A stretch of 64,000 nucleotides of DNA from Ciona intestinalis (taxonomy: Eukaryota; Chordata; Ascidiacea; Phlebobranchia; Cionidae). The position numbers and the translations under genes were made by a program. The notes under the pieces are model-generated. The model did no database searches. It was not told the origin of the DNA and saw nothing but the letters and a program-made list of their open reading frames with translations. Positions 43,201-56,100 of this stretch are shown here, one piece after another; within the stretch, counting starts at the first letter, position 1, and each line of letters starts with the position of its first letter. The DNA lies in contig NC_020167.2 in assembly GCF_000224145.3 (NCBI RefSeq), forward strand, positions 1,000,972 to 1,064,971, read 5' to 3'.

Positions 43201-46200
43201 TGATAAGTTGCTACATTGGTCACAGTGGCTTATCATAGACCCCACAAACCCCGCAGCCGCGAGGGGGAACCAGGAGACATACAACGTAATTAGTATTATA
43301 GTGACTGAACATGTTTTCATGCACTTTCAAACTTCATTTTTAACATTGTTACACTTTTTTAGAATAAATAGACAGGGTGTATCAGCGAGACCTATGTAAC
43401 AGTTTAAGGGCAATTGATTTACGAATTACCTTAAAATGCCACTAATTGGTCATGTTTTATTGAATATTTGTTAGTGTCCTCACATATAGTGTTTATTTAC
43501 CGGAACTTAGGTAAAATTAATTAAGATAATTAACCACTTTGTTTTTAAGTATAAATTACCCCCAACTAAATAAACTTCACACTTTGAACTTTTAGAGTCC
43601 TATTTCTGTTGGTCCCAGATAAAATAGGACTAGTTAATTATATTTTCACATAAATTTTTCATTTCTGCTTATTTTTATCACATTCAGCTAGCACAATTCA
43701 TGTACCCCTTATAACTGTTGTTATAAGCTATCGGTTGATATTCATAGGCACCTAACTTTTGAAAAGTCAGGGTACCCATGTGTTCAAAATGGACAAGTGT
43801 AATGGTAAATGCATGATGGTATTAGCTGCTTTTCAAACATTACGAACAACCTATTGTCGGCAGATTATTGTACTATAACCTTATTTGATTCTTGTTTAGT
43901 CTTAATGTTACTTCGCTTGCACTGGATTTTGTTGACTTTACCAAAATCAGATTTTAGATATTCTTGTTATACAGGCAATGAACATTGTGACATCTGTATT
44001 ACTTCTATATGCTAATGAGGAAGAATCGTTCTGGTTGTTAGTTTCATTATGTGAGAGACTTTTACCTGATTATTATAACACACGTGTGGTTGGAGCCCTG
44101 GTGGACCAGGTGTGTAGAAAAAGAAATTGTTGGTATTTTATAAAAGTAGTATAAAAGTATATACAATCACACTCAAGTTAAGAGGCTCGAGCCTTAACTT
44201 AGAGATACCAAGTTCATGGCACGATTCTGCCACCATTACAGCAATGTGTATCCTTGCCCAACACTTATAACAGTATTTGCTTCCAACTCAGTGGTCATTA
44301 TTGGGTCGTCCAAATTCTCAGCCATATAAAAAATTCATTGACAAAGTTACATGTGTGGTAACTTAGTAAATGGGTGTGGTAAATACGAATACTGTTTTAA
44401 ACTTTATAAAGAAACTGGAAAGGATAATAAAATGACATTCATTCAACCAACGTCAACAAACTTTAAGTGTTAAAAATTACCAATAACTTCCAGGGTGTAT
44501 TTGATGAACTAACCAAACAACACTTGCCAAAAATTCACGACAAACTAGAGGTGTTAGGAGTGGTGCGCACGGTAACTCTTTCATGGTTCCTCACATTATT
44601 CTTATGCTCCATGCCATTCAACTCCGCTGTTCGTGTTGTAGATGCTTTTTTTTACGATGGTGCTCAAGTTGTGTTTCAAATTGCACTTTATGTTTTGAAA
44701 GCAAATGAGGTAAGTTCTGTTTATGATGAATTTAATTCTATTTTGGGCCATTTTCAAGTCGTACAAAGGTTTTTAGCTATAGCAGAAAGGTATTTTAAAT
44801 AACAGTAGCCAGTAAAAGATGGTTTTCACTCTCCCCGTTCAAAAGTAACTATACACACCCTGTTTTACTTTAAGCAAAAGAGCGTTTTAATGAATGAGCA
44901 CAGAATATAATTAGCATAATTTTTAATAACCTTTTTTTTTCACTTATGTTTCTGTGCAGCAGTAGGTAGAATGAATTCACAGAATTATTATTCGCCATAA
45001 AGATACAAGTTTCACAATGCTACTTTATATGTTTTAATATAACTAAGGAATTTAGCGCTTTTAATCAAACAGAAAGTTAATCTTAAATAACTGGTGATGC
45101 AGTTTTAGGAATTTTCTTGTAAAATTTATAAATATTTATTTTGATTTCAATGAAAGAATTAAAAACTAATTGTAAGAATTTAAATTTGAGGGTTATGAAA
45201 ATGATTAGGATAAAGTAACAACAGCAACTGGTTGAAAAACAAATTTTATATGACCACTTACATGCTTAAAACGCTTTGTAGTAGCTCTAGCTATAAGCTT
45301 ACCTAAAAAAGTCTGTTTTAGCATATTAAAATTATTGCCTTTATATGTCTTTTGACTATTACTTACCTCCTATTTGTTGTTTAAGTTACTTGTGTGTTGT
45401 GTTGTACATTATTTGTGTTAAACATTATTATTATTAAAGTTGTAAAAGATTTTATTTTATCCAGGATGTGATATTAAAGTGCAACGATGATGGAGAAGCG
45501 ATGACAATCCTCGCAAATTATTTAAATCAAGTCGGAAATCGTGACATTAACACTGACCAGGTTTGAATTTTTGTTACATACATGAATGTTTCAGTTTTAA
45601 TTTTTAGGGTTTATTTTTAAATAATAGCAATGGTTCTGCTTTGGTAAGGGTAGTTTTAGAAACTGTTAGTTTTACAACTTTTAATAATTACTAAATTTGA
45701 TACGTCCCACTTTTCTTTTAAAATCAAATATCAGGCCCTACCCTAATCAATGCATGTCATTCTAAGCTTCATTTTTTTGTGAACCTAGTTAGCTTCATTG
45801 CTGTATCCTGTATGACATTTGTTAAGTAAGTTGAACTTTTAGCCACCAAGAGAAACACTATTTTTACTGGTAGTATAAAAGCAAGGCTTAATGAAATCTG
45901 AAATCTGAAATGTAAATTATTTTGCTTCAATACAAAAAATTAAAATTTTATATTTTAAATATAGTAAACAAGGTTCAACACATACCGAATTGGAACCAGT
46001 GCAGCACCTAACATACATAAAACATGATGTGGTTTTTAAAACACGTGGTTTAATACTTACTGTAACCAATATAGCAGCTATATACATGAAACATGATATG
46101 TTTTTTAGACAAAACTTTTAAGTCATGTTGATGTGTCGGATCTAATTACAAAATCGTACGAACATTATAGTCAAGTTTCATCGGAAGTTATCGAAAATAT

Positions 46201-49200
46201 GAGGTTTCGACAACGCCTGGAGGTAACTTTGTTTGACAATTATATAACTATCTTAAAAACAGTGTTTTTTCATCACCTAAGTCCAATTTTGTTTAATTCC
46301 TGTACGATTTATTTTATAAAAACTGTGTATTGGGTCAATGCACAAATAATATTTAAAAAAATTAATGTTATAAAATTTGTTTCTTTTAATTTACTGATAT
46401 TTAGTTTATCATCTAGTTCTAGTGAGCCACATTATTTACTTTTATTTATATAACATGGTATTGGAGACATAATTAATCCACAATACATTGTAACCATACA
46501 GTACAAATTTAAGTTTAATGTTTTTATTCTTTAGGTTGTTCAGAGACTTGAAGATTCAGCCACTCGTTCATTCATGAGGACGATGCAGGAACTAACCAAG
46601 TTCCCAACCGATATATTGCAAGGTTTATACTTCTTGTTTAAAGCAGAGTTCATGAAAAGGTGGGAAACAGTAGTTTTCACGAATCAGTTAAAAGCAGACA
46701 TGGGTAAAAAATTGAAATAACAGAAGTTAGAGCTCTAATGAATGGGCACGTACTTTGTATTAGTCACAAAAAGAACCTGGCTGACTTGAACAGATAAATA
46801 AGGCACAAAATGTATTTCTAACCACCTTTTAAAAACTGCTATAAAAACTGCTGTAATTAAAATGGATTTTTAAATGTTTTCTCTTCTTTATTTTATGGAA
46901 ATATACAAATAGAAAGTATGCCTGTATGATACCATTACAAAAAAATCAAAAAAAAAACTTTAATAACAGTGCTGATCTGCGACTTTTCTGTTAATACTCC
47001 TATAAAGGCGATTTGATGATGTTTAATAAAAAGTTTTACCATATTGTGTTTATTTACTTGTGTTTACAGATCATACTGGAGCAGATGTTTACCAAAGGAA
47101 GACAAAACAGTGGACCCTTCCAACTTTATATTGGAGCAATACACCATTGATTATGAACAGTTCAGGTGAGATATTAACATAACTCCCCATGATGGGTATG
47201 TACTTTAAAAAAATATTCCACAGTTAAAGGTTAAGATACCTCAACGATCTCTATTATCGAGTCACTATAAGGCGCTATTTTTTTAATTTAACTTGAAACT
47301 ATGAGTAATACATCACCAACATAATGTCTCTGTCCAGCAAAAAAAAGATTTGTGCAATGTTTACCTCATTGTAATGCACTATATTTTGTGCACACACAGC
47401 ACTTAATATCACACTTTCAAGTTACAAGTCCATTTTGTTAAACCCCTTATTATATTCACAGAACTATATTTGGTGCACTATCTCAATGGAGCAAACCACC
47501 ACCAGATCCACTGCTTGACCAGATATACAGGTTGTGCGCCAATAAAGAAGGTCTTATTAATTTCCAGGTGGGAACAATACTGACAGAAAATATGCAAATA
47601 ATGTCGACCACTGATATTATCTTAGTGTTTAGGGATTAAAAGGATTTAGATAATGTTGGTTAGAGAATGGAAATTGTCTAATAAATTTGCTTGTTTAGAT
47701 AGAGATCATACAGGTGTTGTGAACTTTGTTGGCCTTTTAGTTTGCTTTTTAATTGACGGTGACCATTTTCTCAACTTGGAGTAACTTGACTGAATACCCC
47801 GATAAATTTGAATGTTGGTGGTATAGTAACAGGGGCGGCATTATGAACACATCTCGCTAAGTTTAGCGTGCTCGGTACTGACGTACTTTCTCGCTAAACC
47901 TACTTTTTGTATTACAAAGCACCATCTCGCTAACTCAAACTCGCAAAATCGCTCGCTAACTAACCTGGAACTCAGACCACTCGTTCACAGCGAATTCTTG
48001 TATTTGATCTAAAAGTATTACACATAACTAAGTTATGGCCGCCTTATTTGCATTCAAAACCTCGCGTAAATGTCAGAAGGAAAAGGATGGAAATGACAGA
48101 CATGGAATTAATTTCGGAATATTGTATGCCAAAGGCGGCCTACTGGAATTGTGCCATCTTTTGCACGAAGATTTGAAACCGAAAAGCAGCAGTGAAAGAT
48201 GCCTTTCAGTTGAAGAGCAAATTTTAATATCACTGGAAGTTTTGAAAATTCAGCCAAAGACAACATTAATGTTTGCCAGCCAACTTTTGATTGATTTCAA
48301 AGCGTCATCAGTTTATACGAGTGCCTGACAGAGATTCTTCAATTATGATCAAGCAGAATTTTCAGTCCATCGCACAGTTTTCAGGCGTGGTGAGTTCGAT
48401 GGTACCCATATTCCCATCATTGCGCCAAGTAAGATGAGCACCTCAACTAATGCCCCCATTTCAACTGCTGTCCACCTTGGGTCTCGTTTTTTTTAACGAC
48501 TTCGCTGCCTGAACTCATAATACCCAGCTGAATCAAAAATTAATTCGCCAATTCTCAACACAAAACAATAAAATCACGTAATCGCCGTTCTCGCGTAAAA
48601 AATGAATATTTTTTATTACATTTTTTACGAATTTTCTCACTTAAACCCGGCTTTGCACGAAGTGTTTGCGAGTCGTCTTCGTAATACCTTTTTTTCAAGC
48701 GAGGTGCTCGCTCGCGAAGTCCTCGCAAAAATTGTTTTAGCGAGCTTGTTAACTTAACGAGTAAACAAATGTTCATAATGTCGCCCCAGATTAGTTATGC
48801 TCACGAACACTGGCATTAAATATTACTTTTGCTTTCTTTTGTTATAAGATTTTTTCTATAAGTGGGTGTTTCTTCTGATGTCGTAATTTCTAAACATTAC
48901 CTTTCCCTAGTTTAATATTCATTGTAAAAAAATGTTTAAGTTTAAAAATTAAGTATAGTAGGGTGGGAGAAGACAGGACATCTTTAGCACATAATATCCA
49001 AATATCCTGATCATGTTTAAAACAATTAACAACAGTCTATGGGAATCGTGAGGATACAGTTATAAAATTATTTAAATTTTATTTTTTTACCACTAAATGA
49101 GATGAGAAAATATAAAAAATGTGTCTCATCTTCCCCCACCCTACTATATATTATGCATTGAAAGTGTTTCTACATTTAGTGGTTACAGATAAAAAATAAT

Positions 49201-52200
49201 TATCTGAACAGTTTCCAAATACCGAAAAAAGCTTTTAACTGGTTGAATATTTATAGGAATTTGCTGTCAGACTCTCCACCATATCTATCGGTGACCACCA
49301 CGCAAAGCTGAGGTTATTATATGATCTTCATTTACACCCAGCATTGCCAACCATGAATGAAAATGCGGAAGTTGGTGTGGAAGCAATGCATTACTTTGAT
49401 GATTCGGATGTGACAGGTGACGTTTTGTTTTATAACTATTTTTAATTTTACTTTGGCTAATATTGAAGTATTGAAATTGCTCTTTTCAACATAAAAATAA
49501 AGAATATCTTGAACTAATTTTTTGTCTGTCTGTAAATAATTTGCTAGGAGATTTTCCTTTATATTAGTCTTATGTTAAAAAATGATTAGTTTTCATTTGA
49601 TTTTGGTCTGGTTGATTTATTTTGTTATACAGACAGGTCCTTTAGTTTCTTAAACTTTATAAAGCACCCCTTTTTTAATGATATCCACAAAACAGCACCC
49701 CAGGTTTTTTAAAGTTTTACTTATTGTTCAAAGGAGAGTTTTCCATATTCACTTCTGCTTCAGCAATCTTACACCCCCTCTTGTTTATAAACCAATGCTT
49801 TAAACAAACTATAGTTTCAAGGCAGTTTATTAGTTAATTTTTTTTATAACTTTGCCAATGAAAACTAATGTTTCTCTCATGTTTTCTACCAAACTAAACA
49901 AGCATTTCTGTTTATGTTTTCTTAGTTGGTGAGGTGGGGGATTGTAGTTACGAACCATCAAACATCGTTGTTGATAACGACTTGATGTTCACACAAGCTG
50001 TTGAAGATCACTTTGCACAAGTCACCGATCAACTGGATGCAACTCATATATTGGATTTGGATCTTCCATCTTCCGCATCAAATGTTGATTCTTCTTCATC
50101 GACTTCAGATGTCAACACTGAAAATAAATTGCAAGGTACGTGGGATTTATTAAATGCATTTTTTTTTCAGGGTTGTCGAGCTCTATTTTCATAGAAGCTG
50201 AAAACCTAGGACTCACACTTAAATTAGATAAGTTGTAATGTATTAAAGGACCACATCACCAAAAAATCAAAATTTGTGTATAGTTAGAGATGCTAAAATG
50301 TAAATAAAGATACCACCAAAGTTGGACACTGTTACACATTTTATATTTTTCTTTTTTTGGATCTTTGTGTTAAAAATTAGGTGTGCAAATATGTGAAAAA
50401 TTGGTATGCTGTTTAACACCTGTTTTCTTGGCCACTTAGCAACAATTGATCTCTAAACAACTCACCCTTGTATGGTGGTGACCGCTGAATAACAAACTCT
50501 GATTTCTAAAATAAATTTACTCGTTGCAATCAATTTTAATGTCTCTGTATACTACAATTTTATAATAATTTTTAATTTACTAGTACTGTGTGAACATTTG
50601 ATAATCAATATGGCTCAGCTAACATTTTGGTTGATATAGAAGGGTGGGGTAAGACGGGACACTTTCAGCACATAATTTCCAAACATCCTGATCGTGTTTT
50701 AAACAATTAACAACAGTCAATGGTAGATTGGTAGTCGTGAGGATACGGTTTTATAATTCTTTGAATGTTTTTTGTTTACTATTAAATGGGACGAGAAAAT
50801 AGAATGAAAATGTGTCCTAGCTTCCCTCACCCCACTATATATTGTATTTTCTCTGTTTTTAAACAAAGATGAAATGTTCAAATAAGCTTTTTTGTCAAAA
50901 TTAAGTCTTGCTATGTTGAATTATTTTCACAGCACTTGATGAGGAAACTGTAGATGTCCCACTCACCTATCAACAAAACACTTTATCCAAAGTTTTTAAG
51001 AAACAAACTTCTCCTTCCAGGAAACAAAATTCAATGAACCAGGTATTTTCAATTTAATATACTGCAAAATAACTAAATAAATACCAGAAGTCTGGAGCAT
51101 TTTTAACCAAATGATAATTTAATAAATTCATTTTTAAAAAGCTGGATTTTGCTACTACTGTTGCCTTTAAGCAAGAGATATATTTTGCTCCAATCCAGTG
51201 GCCACTATTGGGATATCCAAATTGCCAACTATACAAAATAAATTTTAAAAAAACTTTACATTATATTTCGTGAGCTGGCCGTTTGGTAACTCGTTCCTGA
51301 CCACTGGTTTAAAGCAATGTCTGTTTAGTGTCTTGCGCAAAGACATTTACCCTCACAATGGTAGCAGTGACGAGCTTTGAATCCAAAACCTCAGAGGCAT
51401 GGGCGCTAACCAACTGGGTTGGAGCAATGTTTGTTCAGTGTCTTGCGGTCTTGCCCAAAGACACGTACACCAGTCAGTATTAACCAAATCCACTGTGTTA
51501 CTCACAGGAGCAATTTATACTCCTTTGCAAAACAATGTACAATCTGTTCACTGATGACCCCAAGGAACAGGAACTTTTCCAAGCAATTTCACTCGTTACA
51601 TCTCTTGTCATTCAACTTGGAGAAGTGAGTTTGTATAAATATAATTCTTGTTTCTATATTTTTCCATGATGTATATATGTTTTACCAATTATTTCTATAC
51701 AGTGTAGTAGGTACTATGCATTGCCTGGTATATATACCAAAGCAGTTTTACCACTTTGTGCATTTTTTTCTCAATTGTTTTGACAGCAAAATGGTACCTG
51801 GACCTCCAAAACGCTAAGGCCTTCCATTTATGCACCTAAATTACACAAATATGTTTAGCCTGCATTTGAACATTTTACATTCGGTAATGGGTTCAAGGCT
51901 CGACGCTGCCACCAATTTGGCCGTATGTGTCCTTGTGCAAGACACTTAACGGCAATTGCTCCAACCCAGTGGTTACTAATGGGTTGTCTTAATTATCAGC
52001 CATACATAAAAAATTGAAAAAATCCCCCCCAAAAAATAATCACCCACAAAGTAACATACATGGTATGGTAACTCGTAAGCTGGCACGAGGTGTTAAACCC
52101 GTGTGATAACGACTGTCGTTTTCCGGCTACGCGAGGATAAAGTAAGTTACGTTCATTCATTTGTTCATTCATTCACATTCAATTTCTCTTACATCAGAAA

Positions 52201-52638
52201 TATATGGTATATTTGCAAATTTTTTTATTATTATAGCGGTGCACGTATTTGTAAAGTTGTTAACAATAGTGAATATTATTACCCCTAAGTTTTATTTCAT
52301 TTCTACTTCGGTAGGCTGGACGACAAATTAGCCAGACAAAGGTGGAACCAGAGACCGCGCGTAACGCCGATGTCGCCACGCTGGATGAAGATTCTACTTC
52401 ACAGGCTGTGACGTCAGAGAATACTTCGCCGATTTCCGATGACGTAGCTTGCGAGGTTTCACCTTCACGTGGTGGTAACAGTTTAGGGAATAATCAAGAC
52501 TGGGTGATTTCGTTCGAGCAGTTTGTTGCTTCTGTATTGACGGAGAGTGTTCTATGTGAATACTTTGACCGTAAACATGACATTACTGAGACAATAGCTC
52601 AGTTAAGAAACCGTGATATCATAGAAAAAACTGAATGA
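35812..52638 (+). CDS. TBC1D9: TBC1D9-family Rab GTPase-activating protein
   Basis: Stimulates GTP hydrolysis by Rab proteins on membranes. Exons: 35812-36037, 36224-36372, 37127-37338, 37856-38111, 38402-38583, 39137-39244, 39729-39852, 40483-40565, 41583-41709, 42444-42582, 43027-43148, 43975-44109, 44494-44709, 45465-45560, 46109-46222, 46535-46659, 47070-47165, 47462-47567, 49257-49416, 49926-50135, 50933-51042, 51508-51624, 52315-52638; 3537 bases, 1178 residues (human TBC1D9 1266). Two GRAM domains (about 145-215 and 290-360), TBC domain (about 485-700) with arginine finger R541 in ERDLHR and glutamine Q576 in GYCQ, then an EF-hand-like region (about 840-900) whose loop reads [10 protein letters not shown] and lacks most calcium ligands. 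The C-terminal [13 protein letters not shown] block is conserved. The start [10 protein letters not shown] matches the family; an ATG four codons upstream is in frame. TBC1D9, 9B and 8 cannot be separated here. Confidence 0.94.
36396..36495 (+). ncRNA. Pre-miRNA-like intronic hairpin (candidate)
   Basis: GTAACAGTTTTGTATTTACA at 36396-36415 is perfectly complementary to 36476-36495. After a two-base mismatch the stem continues with CGTTC/GAACG, about 27 paired positions in all around a 45-base loop, in intron 2 of the TBC1D9-type gene and in its sense. Size and shape suit a pre-miRNA. A recent inverted-repeat element would look the same. No mature sequence is recognised. Confidence 0.35.
40188..40211. 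repeat. (TA)n microsatellite
   Basis: About a dozen TA units in an intron of the TBC1D9-type gene, just left of a short MITE copy. Confidence 0.85.
40239..40425 (+). mobile_element. Short MITE copy in TBC1D9 intron
   Basis: GTGGGGTAAGATGGTACACC at the left and GATCTTCCCCAGCCTACTAT at the right bound a family interior. Decayed ends. Confidence 0.7.
40566..41582. other. 1-kb TBC1D9 intron, no feature seen
   Basis: AT-rich intron between exons 8 and 9. I recognise no repeat copy, RNA gene or exon in it. Confidence 0.5.
42693..42887 (+). mobile_element. Short MITE copy in TBC1D9 intron
   Basis: TAGCAGGGCGGGGGAAGATG and CCATCTTTCCCACCGTAGTA are the inverted ends; the interior is typical (AATATCCAAATATCCTGATC). 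Well preserved. Confidence 0.85.
44195..44455 (+). mobile_element. SINE, decayed, in TBC1D9 intron
   Basis: GTGTATCCTTGCCCAACACT, GGGTCGTCCAAATTCTCAGC and a terminal AATGACATTCATTC recall the SINE body and tail. The head is hard to recognise. Confidence 0.5.
44886..45275 (+). mobile_element. Element A, short internally deleted copy
   Basis: It begins TAATGAATGAGCACAGAATA and ends CACTTACATGCTTAAAACGC. AGCGTTTTAA outside the left end is mirrored by TTAAAACGCT at the right, so the inverted repeat extends outward. About 390 bases against nearly 1 kb for copy 4. Confidence 0.6.
47831..48788 (+). mobile_element. Decayed PIF/Harbinger DNA transposon
   Basis: The ends GGGGCGGCATTATGAACA and the inverse of the right end, GGGGCGACATTATGAACA, form terminal inverted repeats; clusters of CTCGCTAA/TTAGCGAG follow. 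From 48035 a transposase-like frame runs 97 codons ([20 protein letters not shown], then [11 protein letters not shown]). The homology then continues in another frame ([16 protein letters not shown]) and again further on as [13 protein letters not shown], the HARBI1-type DDE region. At least one frameshift and a large loss of the 3' coding half make it inactive; autonomous relatives are about 3 kb. It lies in intron 18 of the TBC1D9-type gene, same strand. Confidence 0.8.
48952..49150 (+). mobile_element. Short MITE copy in TBC1D9 intron
   Basis: TATAGTAGGGTGGGAGAAGA at the left and CATCTTCCCCCACCCTACTA at the right. Same intron as the Harbinger remnant. Confidence 0.85.
50634..50839 (+). mobile_element. 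Short MITE copy in TBC1D9 intron
   Basis: AGAAGGGTGGGGTAAGACGG and AGCTTCCCTCACCCCACTAT are the ends. The interior has a small local duplication (CAATGGTAGATTGGTAG). Confidence 0.8.
51140..51475. mobile_element. Two or more SINE fragments in TBC1D9 intron
   Basis: 51140-51250 has SINE body sequence in plus sense (CCAGTGGCCACTATTGGG). 51300-51475 has minus-sense head sequence twice, around GTGTCTTGCGCAAAGACA and GTCTTGCCCAAAGACACGTA. They form an irregular inverted cluster. Confidence 0.55.
51885..52170 (+). mobile_element. tRNA-derived SINE in last TBC1D9 intron
   Basis: GGGTTCAAGGCTCGACGCTG (B-box region), CCTTGTGCAAGACACTTAA, GACTGTCGTTTTCCGGCTAC and a clear ATTC tail at 52155-52185. The first bases of the head are missing or diverged. 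Confidence 0.75.
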
Positions 52639-52936
52639 TACCGAATTTTGAGTTCAAGTGGACAAGTGCAATGATTGTTTGTTTCACTAGTTTTAAACTG
52701 CACCATATTTTGTAATTTTAGTATATATGTATATCTTATGTACACGTCTCGCCTTTATTTCAAATTTATTTTCTATCAGTCTTTATTCAACATTGAATAT
52801 TTCAGTTAGGGGGTTTCGGGGTTGCTGCTGATTTCTAAATGATCATCATTAAATATATTCATTTACTTTACATGATATAAATATAGTTATATGAACCATG
52901 GTATATATGAATGCTCTATTCCTATGTTACTTAATA

Positions 52937-53128
52937 TATATTAGGATTGGGGAAGATGGGACACCTTTATATCCAAATAGCCTGGTCATGTTTTAGACAA
53001 ATAACAACATTATATGGTCTCGCAAGGAAACCGCTTTAAAATTCTTTGAGTGTTCTGTGTTTACTTACGAATAGGACAAGAAAATAGAATAAAAAGGTGT
53101 CCCATCCTTCTCTGCCCCACTATATATT
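52937..53128 (+). mobile_element. Short MITE copy
   Basis: TTAGGATTGGGGAAGATGGG and GGTGTCCCATCCTTCTCTGC..CCACTATATA are the ends. Just 3' of the TBC1D9-type stop codon. Confidence 0.8.
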
Positions 53129-56100
53129 TTAGTATGCCATACCGTATCTACTGCAGAAGTAAGACAGAGTTTAATTGGTGAATTAAATGATTGCATTCTG
53201 GCGGTAAATGAACAAATTCCAACCGAAGCACGGGATTCAGTGTAAAAGTTATGCTTGGTCGATTGAATAGGTTTGCGAACTACCCAGTTGTGGGATTACC
53301 TTGTTTACCAGACTGGAAATGCGGTAAAGGTTTTCAACAAATAAAAGGTATTGCCTATTTAGAAAATGCCAGTTTGTTCTTGGAGGAATAAAAACATTAG
53401 GTAGCTGTAAAAACAGAGTTGCATGGCAGGTAGCTTTCGAAAAATTTCTATTTGTGTTCGATTTATTTAGAAAGATGTTTGTTCCTACACAAATAAATTC
53501 AACATTGTGCATTAGGGCGATAAACCGCTAGGATTTTAAACAAGTAATTTTTAGATGGCAGTGCCCTAACAGTCAAATACGTTGTCGTAAACAGAGTTAT
53601 AACGCATTGAAAAACGAGCGCTTGAATGATTTTGCCGCATATCCGTGCCGGTACTCATAATGTATAGAGAAGTTAGTGAAATCCAATATGTCTGTATATA
53701 GGCTACGCTGCGTTTATTTTTTAGTACGCATACCTAACTTTGAAAAGCCTATATAATGTCACGATTTAAGGTCAACAACCTGAAGAATAAAAACTATTGT
53801 GGTGTACACTCGTACGTACATATATACATATTTTAATGTGAATTTTGTTTTCTTTGGGCAGTTGCCTAATTTATCGCAAACATCTTATGCAAATATTCAT
53901 GATTCGCTCCGTTGCAAAACCACAGCTTCCCCCAGGCACGAGCTGTCAAACTTTCTACACTTCTAACAACAATTAACGTCTCAAATTTTCTTTCGTGTAA
54001 TTTTTTTCAGGGAGCTGTGGTGACTGGTGTTTCGCTTGTGCGCCACTTAAACAAACCACATGGTACAAACAACCGAAAGCGACTGGAAATTCCAAAGTTG
54101 GAAATAAATCTCAAGTTGGATTTGCCCTTCACTTTTAACAAAACAAAGCGAAACAACAAATTCCTAAATCCTAAAACTGATACAATTAAGTATATATAAG
54201 TCAATTTCAAATGTCAAGTTATTAAGCCACGTTATTTTTGTGCGCAAAATATATTATAGTCCTTTAAAAAAACGGCTAAATTTGATTTCATTTATGTGCA
54301 CGAATTGTTTAAATTAAAAATCTCGATAAACTTTTCCATTTACACCCCATAAAGGAAGTTTTTGGCGTTAATTTTACGCTGAAAAAGTTTTTAACTTCTA
54401 AGCTACCTAGAAAGCCAATTGCAGATAAGAAATTTGATCTTGTGCCAAACTTGCAGCAGTAAAAATAACGCAACAGGCAGTTAACTTTTACAAGGCATCA
54501 ATCATCCAAGACAGACAGTTACTGTATAGGACGTACACCCAATTTTACTTGGTCTATATTTATATTTCAAAACTCATTCATGCTTTCTGTTAAAAGCTTT
54601 ATGTTAGGAACTTAAAACGCTTTTTCAAACCGTTTACAATTGGAAAATGCTAAGTAGCTTTTGTTTTGTGAAAACTGTCAACACTTTTTGTTTAGTCTGA
54701 TTTCTAAGTTTGATCGTTTTTATGTGATGACGTAATCCGTTGTCGCTCCTGTCTCGCCTTTTTCGCCTTCCGGCCCATATCGTGACAGCATCAGTGTAAA
54801 AGTGAAATGGATACACCAGCTAATGTGTCTGCCGCACCACCTCGTATAAGGACCTCTCCCTAAGATCGTTGTAATAAAACAAACAGTTAGGGATTTGGAA
54901 AATCCCATGTAAGAAACAAGGCGCACGACATCGTACCGTTCTCTGATATTTTTACTCTCCGTGCAGCTTAGAGCACCGGAAAGCAATTACCACGCAAACA
55001 TTATAAACCGGGTTTCCTATGACGGTAGAATCATCGAGATTATTCGCTTATCCGCTTTCTCTCCTAATGACGTCATAAGTTCCCGGCTACAAACATACGA
55101 GCGAGTGAATAAGGAAGTTTCAGATGCTTCCTACGTGCTTCATATCACTCTTGGATTGAGTGTATGACGCAACGCACTTTTATGTCATGTTTGCTAACCA
55201 CGTAATCGGGCAGGCGGCCGTTTCTCAGGCGATGACGCAACTTCGAAGGGATGGGTCAGTAGTTAGCGGTTTCACGCGCATTTCACGGGCACTACTAACT
55301 CATATGTAATCAAAAAGCAACTCGAAAACAGAAAAACAACTTTAAAAACAAATATTGCGTAACTCTTAATACAAAAATTATATTTATTTTGTTGTTCCCA
55401 ATGCGCACATACTGCAGTTTGATAACAACCTTTATTGCTGCACTTGACGGAACATTCGGCAATTTCTTAGCTCTGTGCTACGTTTCCTATAAAATTTATT
55501 ACATTTAATGCATGTCTAATACCAGGTTGGCAGTCTAATACGCGTACCTGGTCTGCAATTAAGGTAATTACAATATAGTTCTTCCCCGTGTTTTGTAACT
55601 AATGCATGCATTATATTAAAACATGTAAATAGAAAACAACATCATATGTCGTAGCGTTTGTCTTCAGAACTGGTTTACGATTTCGTCGATTTTGAAATGT
55701 AAATACTTTTTAAACGAGATTAAAAAAAGTAAATTTTATTTAACAATCTCGCAAAAGCAGCTTGGTTAATTAGGCGTGTGTTCACATAGCGTAAATTTAT
55801 TGTATTTACATATGAATTTCTAAGTCTAGAGATTTTGAAAGTATAAGTTAAGTCGTAAAGCAATTCGATTTATTGAAATGTGGGTGTCATTTTGTACTAG
55901 CGTATAAACTTAAAAGCGAGTTATCGAAACGACGTTTCGGAGGTTTCCTGCTGAAATTTTGCTCTGATTGTATATAGCTCATATAAATAGTATGGGTTTA
56001 AATAACCGATTAAACGACCATTCGGATTTTCTTAAGCAACAAAAATCATTGCTGAGTAAACATTTTTAAAAGTTTTTTTTAAAAGAAAAAAAAATGAAAG

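Noticed and set aside
46133-46453. Extension of a TBC1D9 exon into a 106-codon frame
   Set aside because: Homology stops at the donor after 46222; the rest is intron sequence that happens to be open.
48035-48328. Host gene starting [12 protein letters not shown] inside the TBC1D9 intron
   Set aside because: It lies between Harbinger-type inverted ends and continues in other frames as HARBI1-like sequence, so it is a transposase remnant.
53912-54199. 95-codon open frame with an apparent acceptor before GAVVTGVSLV
   Set aside because: No homologue recognised, lysine/asparagine-rich like translated AT-rich DNA, and no partner exon found.
54720-54986. Minus-strand collagen-like GPEGEKGETGA
   Set aside because: Only three Gly-X-Y triplets, no splice sites that extend them, and no neighbouring collagen exons; probably chance.
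54961-55167. Plus-strand 68-codon frame MQLRAPESNY
   Set aside because: No recognisable motif and overlaps another unsupported frame on the opposite strand.
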